From Thermoguttaceae bacterium (GTDB taxonomy: Bacteria > Planctomycetota > Planctomycetia > Pirellulales > Thermoguttaceae), in assembly GCA_017937685.1 (NCBI GenBank), contig JAGBDD010000163.1, forward strand, positions 1 through 39,454: 39,454 nucleotides of DNA, written 5' to 3'. Below, in pieces: positions 15,838 through 23,244 of this stretch (the stretch's first letter is position 1; each line of letters starts with the position of its first letter). Both the position numbers and the translations under genes were made by a program. The notes beneath the pieces are model-generated. The model saw only the letters and a list, made by a program, of their open reading frames with translations, was not told the origin of the DNA and did no database searches.

Positions 15838-15931
15838 TTTTATTTCCTTCGTATTTAGCGGTTATTTTCGTTTTTATGCGGTATTTCTTGCGCCGACGCG
15901 CTCGAAAAGCGAACGCTGAAGTTCGTTTCGA

Positions 15932-16231
15932 CTATTTCGAGGCGGATTTTTTAATTTGCGGCAAGATTTTTTCAACGTCGCCGTTCGGACGCGGAATGAC
16001 TTGAACGCCGGTGATTTCGCCGATGCGGGACGCGGCGGCGGCGCCGGCGTCGGTCGCGGCTTTGACGGCGGCGACGTCGCCGGTAACGAAGACGGTAACG
16101 ATTCCGCTACCCGGTTTGTCCCAACCGAGAAATTCAACGTTCGCGGCTTTCATCATCGCGTCCGTCGCTTCAAACAGGGTGATGAAGCCCTTGCCTTCGA
16201 GGATTCCCAACGCTTGCATCGGTTTTGCCAT
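15932..16231 (-). CDS. BMC-H hexameric shell protein
   Basis: The product is 99 residues: [63 protein letters not shown], and VIPRPNGDV at the end of the domain, then a Lys-rich tail. The GWDKPGSG pore loop is the pattern of many PVM BMC-H proteins. It lies upstream of the second BMC-H gene in the direction of transcription. SD CGGAGA is seen. A 154-bp AT-rich gap separates it from the YbjQ-type gene and may hold a processing or promoter site, but nothing specific was found. Confidence 0.95.
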   Translation of the reverse strand: MAKPMQALGILEGKGFITLFEATDAMMKAANVEFLGWDKPGSGIVTVFVTGDVAAVKAATDAGAAAASRIGEITGVQVIPRPNGDVEKILPQIKKSASK

Positions 16232-16385
16232 TTTAGTTCTCCGTATTATTAATAATGTCGAGTCGTTTGTCTTTCGCCGCCGCTTTCGAGCGTCGCCGTC
16301 CGACTCGCGACCGTCGTTTATTCTCTAATTAACGTTTTCTTTCCGCTACTTTATTTATTTTAACGCCGTTTTGCGCGACGTTCGT

Positions 16386-16703
16386 TTATTTTTTCAACGC
16401 GACCGCCGTTCCGTAAGCGTAAACTTCGCAGGCGCCTTGCGCGATTTCGCCGGACGTGTACCGAACGCCGACGATCGCGTCCGCGCCGACTTTTTCCGCT
16501 TGGTCGATCATTCGTCGCGTCGCGATTTGCCGCGCTTCGTTTAAAAGTTCCGTATACCCGACCAACTCGCCGCCGACGATCGATTTAAGGTTGGCGAAAA
16601 AGTCGCGTCCGATATGTTTCGTTCGAACGACCGAACCTTGAACCAGCCCCAACGCTCGTTCGATTTGCGCGTCCGGCACCTCGTTAATCGTTAAAACTTG
16701 CAT
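16386..16703 (-). CDS. YbjQ/UPF0145 family protein
   Basis: The 105-residue product starts MQVLTINEVPDAQIERALGL, with GGAGG about 9 bases upstream. It shows the family features GLVQGSVVRTKHIGRDFFAN, LKSIVGGELVGYTELLNEAR and ADAIVGVRYTSGEI, and it ends with VYAYGTAVAL. The family has been described as a putative heavy-metal-binding fold, and solved members, as I recall, are pentamers. Its function is not established. Its place between pduL and the BMC-H genes suggests co-transcription with the compartment. A basic N-terminal extension (in-frame to 16805) reads through the decayed pduL copy and is rejected. Confidence 0.85.
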   Translation of the reverse strand: MQVLTINEVPDAQIERALGLVQGSVVRTKHIGRDFFANLKSIVGGELVGYTELLNEARQIATRRMIDQAEKVGADAIVGVRYTSGEIAQGACEVYAYGTAVALKK

Positions 16704-16735
16704 CGTTTCCCCCCTCCGCTTCGTTTGCCGTCGAA

Positions 16736-16840
16736 TTATTTCGGCGGTTCGATTTTCGCCGCGTCTTCGAAATCGACCGCGGCGCCCTCGTCGGCGTCGA
16801 GTCAAACTTCGAGTTTAATTTCCTTGCCGAGCGAATCGCG
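16736..16840 (-). pseudogene. Decayed copy of the 3' end of pduL
   Basis: On the minus strand, 16840-16736 reads RDSLGKEIKLEV, a TGA stop, LDADEGAAVDFEDAAKIEPPK and a TAA stop. It aligns without gaps to the last 32 codons of the functional pdu[32 protein letters not shown] and its stop. The stop replaces the His of the VHLDTDE motif. The DNA is clearly similar over about 95 bases (for example gaacttcgag / aaacttcgag and tttaattcccttgccga / tttaatttccttgccga). It lies 22 bp downstream of pduL. It is a tandem partial duplication that has lost function. Confidence 0.85.
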
Positions 16841-16862
16841 CGGCCCCCAATTACGCCGTCCG

Positions 16863-17594
16863 TTACTTCAGCAACTCGATTTTCGTCGCGTGTTCGAGGT
16901 CGACGGCGTTTCCTTCGTCGGTATCGAGGTGAACTTCGAGTTTAATTCCCTTGCCGACGCGAACCAGGACGTTTTCAAAGACGAGCGAGCAGTCGTTCGA
17001 CTCGACGCGCAGTTTCATCATATCCTTGTCTTTGACGCCGTAATACGCCGCGTCTTCCGGGCCCATATGGACGTGTCGCGCCGCTCGGATAACGCCTTTT
17101 TTCAGTTCGACGACGCCCGCCGGACCGACCAAAACGCACCCGGGCGAACCGTCGAGCTTGCCGCTTTCGCGCACCGGAGCGTCGATCCCCAACGAAATCG
17201 CGTCGGTGAACGACAATTCAACTTGCGACTCTTTCCGCGTCGGGCCCAAGATGCGCACCGACGGCAACATCCGTTTGCGCGGGCCGATCAACATAACGGT
17301 TTCTTCCGCCGCGAAAAATCCGTCTTGGTACAAGTCCTTCATTTTCGTCAGCGTTTTGCCCTTGCCGAAAAGCGTCTCGACGTCGGCGTCGGTCAGGTGA
17401 ATATGACGCGCGGAGATGCTGACGACGAGTTCCGACTTGCGCGGTTGGACGATCGGCTCCGGAGCTTGGCCGCCCAACGCTCCGACGACCGCGTTTGCGA
17501 CCTCGGCGCTCGACGCGCCCCCGGCGTCGCGAAGAATTTGACGAACGATTGCTTCGATCGTATCCCGACTGACGTTTCGCAAAGAAGAGCCCAT
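16863..17594 (-). CDS. pduL: PduL-type phosphotransacylase of the BMC
   Basis: The product swaps CoA for phosphate on the acyl-CoA made by the aldehyde dehydrogenase, recycling CoA inside the shell. It has an N-terminal encapsulation helix, [18 protein letters not shown] (9-26). A linker follows, then the two PduL domains with zinc-binding motifs SARHIHLT (His64, His66) and AARHVHMG, and the C-terminal [11 protein letters not shown]. Length 243. The start at 17594 is chosen because GAGG lies five bases upstream; the in-frame ATG six codons earlier lacks one. It is the first gene of the BMC operon on the minus strand, with a partial decayed copy just downstream. Confidence 0.95.
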   Translation of the reverse strand: MGSSLRNVSRDTIEAIVRQILRDAGGASSAEVANAVVGALGGQAPEPIVQPRKSELVVSISARHIHLTDADVETLFGKGKTLTKMKDLYQDGFFAAEETVMLIGPRKRMLPSVRILGPTRKESQVELSFTDAISLGIDAPVRESGKLDGSPGCVLVGPAGVVELKKGVIRAARHVHMGPEDAAYYGVKDKDMMKLRVESNDCSLVFENVLVRVGKGIKLEVHLDTDEGNAVDLEHATKIELLK

Positions 17595-17824
17595 TTCGCC
17601 TCGTCTCTCCATTTTTTATTTTCGTCGACGTTCTCGCGCGGCGGTCGCCGACTTCTCGCCGTCGTCGCCGACCGAATAACGTTTTCGTCCGAACGCTTGC
17701 CGAAGATTAAAGCGTCTTTTTTACGCCGCGTTTTTTTACCGAACGGAACGACCGACGCAAACGTTAAAAACGCCCTAAATTTCCTCAATTTGCAGAAATT
17801 CCAGATTGGATTCCTAACTTCCCT

Positions 17825-17830
17825 ATTATA
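17825..17830 (-). promoter_or_regulatory. Candidate -10 box for the BMC operon
   Basis: TATAAT on the minus strand (17830-17825), in an AT-rich divergent intergenic region about 230 bases upstream of pduL. A -35 close to TTGACA is missing, so an activator may be needed. No regulator gene lies next to the operon. Confidence 0.4.
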
Positions 17831-17906
17831 ACCTAAAATTTTATTTTTTAAAGAAGCGTTTCAAAAAAACTCAAGAGATTATCCGCCTTAGAAACGCTCT
17901 CGGGAC

Positions 17907-17934
17907 TTGCGCGTTATTCCTTATTGTTTACAAT
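17907..17934 (+). promoter_or_regulatory. Candidate promoter for the YbhN-type gene
   Basis: TTGCGC (17907-17912), a 16-base spacer and TACAAT (17929-17934), about 104 bp upstream of ATG 18038. It is divergent from the BMC promoter. Confidence 0.45.
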
Positions 17935-18037
17935 GAAAAAGCGGCGCGCTTTACCGACCGTCTTAACGCGCCGCGCGCCGTTTTTTCCCTACAATCCCTG
18001 CAATCGCAACGCAACGACGCGTCGCCCTCGTTTTTTT

Positions 18038-19024
18038 ATGTTCAAAAAACTTTTCGTCGCAGCCGTCAAATTATCGCTCGTTATCGCGCTTTTTTACTTT
18101 ATGTTCGAGCGAGCGTTGCAAGGTTCGGCGTTTTCCGAACTACGCGTCGACGCTCGCGGACTCGCGTTCTTAGCGCTCGGATTCCTCTTCAACCTCGGCG
18201 CAACGACGATTACGCTCGTTCGTTGGCGCGGTTTAGTTCAAGCGCTCGACGCGCAACTTTCGCTTACCGACGCGCTAAGATATGGTTTTTTAGGATTTGC
18301 GTTCAATCTCTCTCCGCTCGGCGTCGTCGGCGGCGACGCTACCAAAATCGTCCTTGTCGCTAAAAAAACGTCGATTTCCGCCGACGCGGCGACCGCAAGC
18401 GTTGTAATCGACCGATTTATCGGACTTTACGCAATGTTCGCATTAGGTTTATGTCTTGCGTTCGCCTCCGGGTTTCATCAAAATCCGGAACCGCTCGCGC
18501 GCTTTACCACGCAAGGTTTAATCGCGTTAACCCTTGTTTCCACTGCGTTTCTGCTTTTCGTTGTGATTCCGCAGAGTCCGCGGCGGCGACGCGAAAAAAT
18601 CGCAGGCGCCCTTCCCTTGGTCGGGTCTCTTCTTCAAAAAGCGACCGCCGCGACGCTCCTTTATCGCAACCGCAAAACGACTTTATTTCGAGCGTTCGTC
18701 GTTACGCTGTTTGTTCACGCTTTTTTCGCCTTTTCGCTATATTGTTTAGCGTCGGGACTTTACCGCGGCGTTCCGTCGCTCGTCGACCACGTCGTTCTTT
18801 ATTGCTCCGCTAACGTCGGTTCGACGATTCCGCTCGGAGCCGGCCCGTTCGAATATTTCCTCGACGAACTTTACCCGCTTTTCAACGACACTGCAAACGC
18901 TGAATTTAGCGCGGGTTACGGCGCCGCCGTCGGCGTCGCGTTTCGTTTGACCGCCGTTTGCGTCGCCGCGCTTGGAATCGTCTATTACATCGCGACGCGG
19001 CGCGATCCAAAGTTGCAAAATTAA
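18038..19024 (+). CDS. YbhN/UPF0104-type integral membrane protein
   Basis: The product is 328 residues from ATG 18038, MFKKLFVAAVKLSLVIALFY. It has about eight hydrophobic segments. The family marks of the lysylphosphatidylglycerol synthase/AglD-like membrane domain are present: LNxG near RWRGLVQALD, GFAFNLSPLGVVGGDATKIV (the conserved P.G.gGD region), and IPLGAGPFEYFLDELYP near the end. Members are flippase-like or lipid-modifying membrane proteins with poorly defined roles. A longer start at 17924 adds an Arg-rich head and is rejected. It is divergent from pduL and probably not part of the BMC operon. Confidence 0.85.
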   Translation: MFKKLFVAAVKLSLVIALFYFMFERALQGSAFSELRVDARGLAFLALGFLFNLGATTITLVRWRGLVQALDAQLSLTDALRYGFLGFAFNLSPLGVVGGDATKIVLVAKKTSISADAATASVVIDRFIGLYAMFALGLCLAFASGFHQNPEPLARFTTQGLIALTLVSTAFLLFVVIPQSPRRRREKIAGALPLVGSLLQKATAATLLYRNRKTTLFRAFVVTLFVHAFFAFSLYCLASGLYRGVPSLVDHVVLYCSANVGSTIPLGAGPFEYFLDELYPLFNDTANAEFSAGYGAAVGVAFRLTAVCVAALGIVYYIATRRDPKLQN

Positions 19025-19089
19025 CGACAATACGTCGCTTAAACGGCGACTCTGTTTAACCCGCCGCGTCGCATTCGGCGCCTTAAACG

Positions 19090-19734
19090 ATGAAAAAGCC
19101 TTATAAGCTCTTACTTGCCGCGATTTCACTATCGACAAATTTTAGCGACAACGCGGCGACTCTACAATGTGTCGCCGCGCAAGACGCCCGAGCCGTCGTT
19201 TTTCTGGAAGAAGACGACGCAACCGCCGAATATTATGTCGGTTCCAACGCTCGTTGGCGTCTCGACAGACGCCGCGGCGTCATTTCGGCTTGGTCGCTCG
19301 AAAAACCGTTTCCGCTTTGGTCGCAAGACGGCGTCGTCTTTCGCTCGCGACCGCAAGTAAAAGGCGTTGTTAAAGATGTTGCGCGCAAAGAAAAGTCGGC
19401 GATTTCGCCCGCGACGGAAATATTTCATCGCGTTTATTTTTTTCTCGACGACGTCGCTCGCAAAGACGCGCGATCGCCCGAACGTCGCAACGATCTTTTG
19501 ATAGCGCTCGACCCTAACGCGCAAGGACGTTTGGTTTGGAAACGCAACGCACAAGATTTCGCTCCGTTTTTTTCCAAAGACGCGGGCGCTTTGCGCTTCC
19601 TCGACGAGATACAACCGGCGCCTAACGACCAACTCCTCGTTTCCGTTCAAGGCCAGAACGAAGTCCGTCGCTTTACCCTCGACGCCGCGACCGGCGTCCC
19701 GCGCCTTTTAGACGAGTCCAATCGGACTCGATAA
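19090..19734 (+). CDS. Probable secreted protein, unknown function
   Basis: The product is 214 residues and starts MKKPYKLLLAAISLSTNFSD, a short weak signal peptide. The rest is mostly beta-type sequence with repeating hydrophobic/aromatic strands, for example GVISAWSLEKPFPLWSQDGV and DQLLVSVQGQNEVRRFTLD. The last part looks like one or two beta-propeller blades (LIALDPN...GRLVW, RFTLDAATGVPRLL), but this is weak. It lies 65 bp after the YbhN-type gene and may share its transcript. It is the last gene before the AT-rich gap. The family is not recognised. Confidence 0.65.
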   Translation: MKKPYKLLLAAISLSTNFSDNAATLQCVAAQDARAVVFLEEDDATAEYYVGSNARWRLDRRRGVISAWSLEKPFPLWSQDGVVFRSRPQVKGVVKDVARKEKSAISPATEIFHRVYFFLDDVARKDARSPERRNDLLIALDPNAQGRLVWKRNAQDFAPFFSKDAGALRFLDEIQPAPNDQLLVSVQGQNEVRRFTLDAATGVPRLLDESNRTR

Positions 19735-19759
19735 CGCCGATAACGATTTCGAAGTCGGC

Positions 19760-20345
19760 GTCTAATCTTTTTAGTTACTCGCGGCGTCCTTTAAAGACGG
19801 CGCGTTTCTCTAACGTTTCGGGAACCGCGTCCCGGTTGCCCTTATTTTAACTCCTTCCCCTACTTTCTTCCTCGCGTTTTCACCCAAAACATCCTGCATA
19901 AATTGTCTATAAATCGACGTCTTTTGTAAGCGGTTTTTATTTTTACGCTTTATTTCCAATTTAATATAAATCTATTTTACTTTCAGTTGCTTACATATTA
20001 CACACTGTTTACAGTTTTCATTCATCTTTATCACTTGCTTCTGCTGCATGTATTTCCTTTTTTATCAACATTTCTCATTTCTATAACTGCGTTATTTACA
20101 ATTTTTAAAAACTCTCTATTATTACTACTATATTTTTATTATATTTAATATGTTTTTACGCGTTCTCCTGCTTGCCGTCTTCGTTTTACAGCTTTTATCC
20201 AGTGTTGTTCACCGTGTTATTTCACGGAAATTCTTCTCCTTGTTTTCTTGTAACGAAGGGGAGCAAAAAGGCCGATACTTACGATACACGTTGCTTTCCG
20301 TCTTGGCGCGCGTCGCCGTCATATAAGCGTTCACTTTTTTAATAC
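19760..20345. other. oriC: Candidate chromosomal replication origin (oriC)
   Basis: A gene-free stretch of about 600 bp that is far richer in A/T than the rest (most marked at 19920-20160). It lies directly upstream of dnaN, where coding strand and GC skew switch. Three sequences are one base off the DnaA box TTATNCACA: TTATCAACA (20062-20070), TTATTTACA (20092-20100) and TTATAGACA on the minus strand (19912-19904). TTATCCAGT (20195-20203) and TTGTTCACC (20205-20213) are two off. The minus strand at 20130-20116 reads TAG TAG TAA TAA TAG, like a DnaA-trio element. Short inverted repeats include ACTG-TTTA-CAGT (20004-20015) and CCGTG-N6-CACGG (20212-20227). No perfect DnaA box and no dnaA gene are present. 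Confidence 0.5.
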
Positions 20346-20362
20346 TGCACACGAGGATTTTT

Positions 20363-21469
20363 ATGAAGATTCGTTGTCGTCGCGATAAATTTTTGCCGCT
20401 TTTTTCGTTAACCGCGTCGTTTGCCGCGACGCGCGACGTTCGACCGGCGTTGCAAAACGTGAAATTATCGGCGGTCGATTCTAGCGTTCTTTTAATGGCG
20501 ACCGACGGCGACGTCGGCGCTCGCGTTGAAATTGCGCAGGGCGAAGCTATTGCCGTCGAAGAAACGGGCGACGTGATTCTTCCCGCGAAGCTGTTGCGTA
20601 AAATTCTCGCCGAAACGACGACCGAAGAAGCGGTTATCGAATCGGAGGGCACGTCGCTGACCGTTACCGGCGAAAACTTCCGTTATCAATTAACGACTTG
20701 CGAAGCGAGCGATTTTCCGCCGGTCGCGTCGTTTAACGCCGAAGCGTACCATAAAATCCCGACGAAAGTTTTCGGCGAAATGATTCGTCGCACCACGTTC
20801 GCCATTGACGCGGAAAATTCGCATTACGCTTTGGGCGGCGTTTTGATGAATTTTACCGGCGATCGCGTTTCGGCAGTCGCGACGGACGGGCGCCGCTTAG
20901 CGTTTCAAGAAGGCGTCGCGGAAGCGGTCGGCGAACACGAATCGGAGAACAAAACGATTTTCCCGCCGCGCACCTTGAATTTGATCGAACGCGCGTTCGG
21001 CGACGTCGACGAAGCGTTGGTCGCGGTTAACGAAGGACAAGCGTTGATTAAGATCGGTTCGTTTGTTGTTTCCAGCACCTTGATCGACGGGCGGTTCCCG
21101 AACTGGCGCGCGATTTTTCCGGACAAGAGCGGACGCAAAAAGGTCGATTTCATCGCGGGCCCGCTTGCGTCGGCGGTTCGTCAAGCGGAGATTGTCGCGT
21201 CGGAAAAGAAACCGGGCGTTTGGCTTAATTTTGAACCGGGCAAGGTCGTCGTCGCGGCGGCGGGCGAGGAAATCGGCGAGTCGAGCGTTCAAATTCCGAT
21301 TTCTTACGACGACGAAAAGACCGCGTTGCGTCTCGACTCGAAGTTTTTGAGCGACTTTTTGCGCTGTCTCGCGCCGGAAGAAACGGTTTCGTTCTATTTT
21401 CTTGCGGATAAACCGGCTCTTTTCGAGACTTCCGACGGTTACTCTTACGTCATTATGCCGTTGACTTAA
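20363..21469 (+). CDS. dnaN: DNA polymerase III beta subunit (sliding clamp)
   Basis: The product is the ring-shaped processivity clamp of the replicase. Length 368 is typical. The N-terminal part (SLTASFAATRDVRPALQNVKL) gives the first clamp domain. DFPPVASF and YALGGVLMNF...DRVSAVATDGRRLAF form the second domain, which has the classic ATDGHRLA motif as ATDGRRLAF. The third ends YSYVIMPLT (usual YvvMPmrl). The N-terminus MKIRCRRDKF is somewhat divergent from the usual Mkf.i.r..L. SD GAGGA precedes ATG 20363. It opens a plus-strand cluster with apbE 20 bp behind. dnaA and recF, common neighbours elsewhere, are absent. Confidence 0.95.
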   Translation: MKIRCRRDKFLPLFSLTASFAATRDVRPALQNVKLSAVDSSVLLMATDGDVGARVEIAQGEAIAVEETGDVILPAKLLRKILAETTTEEAVIESEGTSLTVTGENFRYQLTTCEASDFPPVASFNAEAYHKIPTKVFGEMIRRTTFAIDAENSHYALGGVLMNFTGDRVSAVATDGRRLAFQEGVAEAVGEHESENKTIFPPRTLNLIERAFGDVDEALVAVNEGQALIKIGSFVVSSTLIDGRFPNWRAIFPDKSGRKKVDFIAGPLASAVRQAEIVASEKKPGVWLNFEPGKVVVAAAGEEIGESSVQIPISYDDEKTALRLDSKFLSDFLRCLAPEETVSFYFLADKPALFETSDGYSYVIMPLT

Positions 21470-21489
21470 AAAAAACGGGACGCTTAACG

Positions 21490-22632
21490 ATGAAAAGACG
21501 GACGTTTATAAGCGCGCTTTGCGGCGGCTTGGCGTTGGAGTTAGGTTGGCGCCGGTCGAGCGCCGCGGTCGACGAATCGGCGCGCTCGACCGCGCCAAAG
21601 AAGAGCTGGGCGTTGGAAGTCGCCGATTGGAAACGGTTTGAGTTTTCCGAAAAAAAAATGGGCGTTCCGACGCGGATCGTAATGTACGCGCCGGACGCGG
21701 AAACCGCAAACGTCGCCGCGATCGCCGTTTGGAAACGGTTCGACGAGTTGAACGCCGCGCTCTCCGATTACGATTCGGAAAGCGAAATTGTTCGCGTTTG
21801 TCGCGAGTCGGGCCAAATGGGCGCGCCGGTCGCGATCAGCGCCGATTTACGGCGAACGTTGGAAGAGTCGCGGCGTTTTTGTTCGTTGACCGGCGGCGCT
21901 TTCGACGCGACCGTCGGGCCCGTCGTAAAACTTTGGCGGAGAAGCCGTTATTTCAACGAGCGACCGCCGGAAAAAATCCTCGAAGCGGCGAAAAAAACGG
22001 TCGGGCTCGACGGTTGGAAGCTGACCGAAGCGGGGGTCGAAACCGCGCCGGGCGTTCGTTTCGACGTCGGCGGAATCGCGAAAGGTTTCGCGCTCGACGA
22101 AGCGTTGGAAACGTTGCGAACGTTTGGGATAGAATCGGCTTTGGTCGACGCGGGGGGCGATTTGCGACTCGGCGCCGCGCCTCCGGGAAAAGACGGGTGG
22201 ACGATCGGCGTCGCCGGACTCGTAAAGGACGGCGAACCGGCGTTTTATCGAACGTTGGCTAACGTCGGAATCGCGTCGTCGGGGGACGCCAACCGATTTT
22301 TGGAAATCGACGGCGTTCGATATTCGCATATTATCGACCCGCGAACCGGCGAACCGTTGACGCGGCGTTGCGTCGCGACGGTCGTCGCCGCCGACGCGAC
22401 CGCCGCCGACGCGTTGGCGAGCGCCGTTTGCGTTTTGGGCCTCGACGAAACGCCGAAATTGCTCGAACGTTTGAAAAATGTCGACGCAAAAGAAGCGGGG
22501 GCGGACGGGCGTTTCGAAAAGCTCGAAACGATTCTTTACCGCGTCAAAAACGACGCGGAACCGCCGTTTACCGCCGAAAAAATCGACGTTTTCGCAACTT
22601 CGGGATTTGCCGACGTTGCGAAAACGCGTTGA
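21490..22632 (+). CDS. apbE: FAD:protein FMN transferase (ApbE family)
   Basis: The product attaches FMN covalently to Thr/Ser of redox proteins (for example Nqr or Rnf subunits) outside the cytoplasm. Start MKRRTFISALCGGLALELG resembles a Tat or Sec signal (KRRTFIS). Domain motifs are LSDYDSESEI, GGAFDATVGPVVKLWR, FDVGGIAKGFALDEAL, ALVDAGGDLRLGAAPPG and SHIIDPRTGEPL, followed by ATAADALASAVCVLG with the metal-binding Asp/Thr. Length 380 is normal. It starts 20 bp after dnaN with no terminator between, so the two are probably co-transcribed, an unusual pairing. Target flavoproteins are not in the window. Confidence 0.93.
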   Translation: MKRRTFISALCGGLALELGWRRSSAAVDESARSTAPKKSWALEVADWKRFEFSEKKMGVPTRIVMYAPDAETANVAAIAVWKRFDELNAALSDYDSESEIVRVCRESGQMGAPVAISADLRRTLEESRRFCSLTGGAFDATVGPVVKLWRRSRYFNERPPEKILEAAKKTVGLDGWKLTEAGVETAPGVRFDVGGIAKGFALDEALETLRTFGIESALVDAGGDLRLGAAPPGKDGWTIGVAGLVKDGEPAFYRTLANVGIASSGDANRFLEIDGVRYSHIIDPRTGEPLTRRCVATVVAADATAADALASAVCVLGLDETPKLLERLKNVDAKEAGADGRFEKLETILYRVKNDAEPPFTAEKIDVFATSGFADVAKTR

Positions 22633-22646
22633 ACGGGACGCGGCGC

Positions 22647-22674
22647 TTGCGAATCGTTCGCTTTGCGGTATAAT
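22647..22674 (+). promoter_or_regulatory. Candidate promoter before the MazG-like gene
   Basis: TTGCGA (22647-22652), a 16-base spacer and TATAAT (22669-22674), about 124 bp before ATG 22798. This is one of the best consensus matches in the window. Confidence 0.55.
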
Positions 22675-22797
22675 AAAAGCGGGGACGCGGCGAACGTCGC
22701 GGGCGCGGGAGCGAAGAGCGCCGCGTTAAGCGTCCGGCTAAAACGTTTTGAATTAAACGGTTAATTAAATAAATTCGACTCGAAAGAGCGGCAAACG

Positions 22798-23148
22798 ATG
22801 CAGAACCAAGAATCGAAAAACGACGCGCCGGTCGCGCCGACGAAGGAACTTTCCATTCCCGATTTCCAAGCGTTGATTCGCAAAATGTACGTCGAAAAAG
22901 ACCGCGAACGCGGCGTCGCCGGCACTTTTATGTGGTTGATGGAGGAAGTCGGCGAACTTTCGACCGCGTTGCGCGACGGAACGCAAAAAGAGCGCGAAGA
23001 AGAGTTTGCGGACGTTTTCGCTTGGCTGACGACGATTGCGAACGTCGTCGGCGTCGACCTAAATAAAGCGTTGACCGACAAATACGGAACCGGGTGTCCG
23101 GGATGCGGAAAGCTCGTTTGCGAGTGTCCCGACTCGGAAAAACCTTGA
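22798..23148 (+). CDS. MazG-like nucleotide pyrophosphohydrolase with Cys tail
   Basis: The 116-residue product has a single MazG-type all-helical domain. The metal-binding motif is FMWLMEEVGELSTALRDG followed by EREEEFADVFAWLTTIANVVGVDL, giving the EExxE...ExxD arrangement. It would hydrolyse NTPs or dNTPs to monophosphates (house-cleaning). The C-terminus CPGCGKLVCECPDSEKP carries four Cys (CPGC...CEC) that could bind zinc, which is not part of the core family. The N-terminal 18 residues are polar. A good promoter lies upstream, so it is probably its own unit. Confidence 0.85.
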   Translation: MQNQESKNDAPVAPTKELSIPDFQALIRKMYVEKDRERGVAGTFMWLMEEVGELSTALRDGTQKEREEEFADVFAWLTTIANVVGVDLNKALTDKYGTGCPGCGKLVCECPDSEKP

Positions 23149-23244
23149 CGGCGCGCTCAAAAGAAACGGCGACGAGGTAATTTTAAAAGACGTTAAGCGA
23201 AAATCGACGCGCCGGGCGACGGCGAAACGACGAGCGAGGAAAAA

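Noticed and set aside
19860..20345. A perfect DnaA box (TTATCCACA) in the candidate origin
   Set aside because: None was found on either strand; only one- and two-mismatch forms occur, and in AT-rich DNA some are expected by chance.
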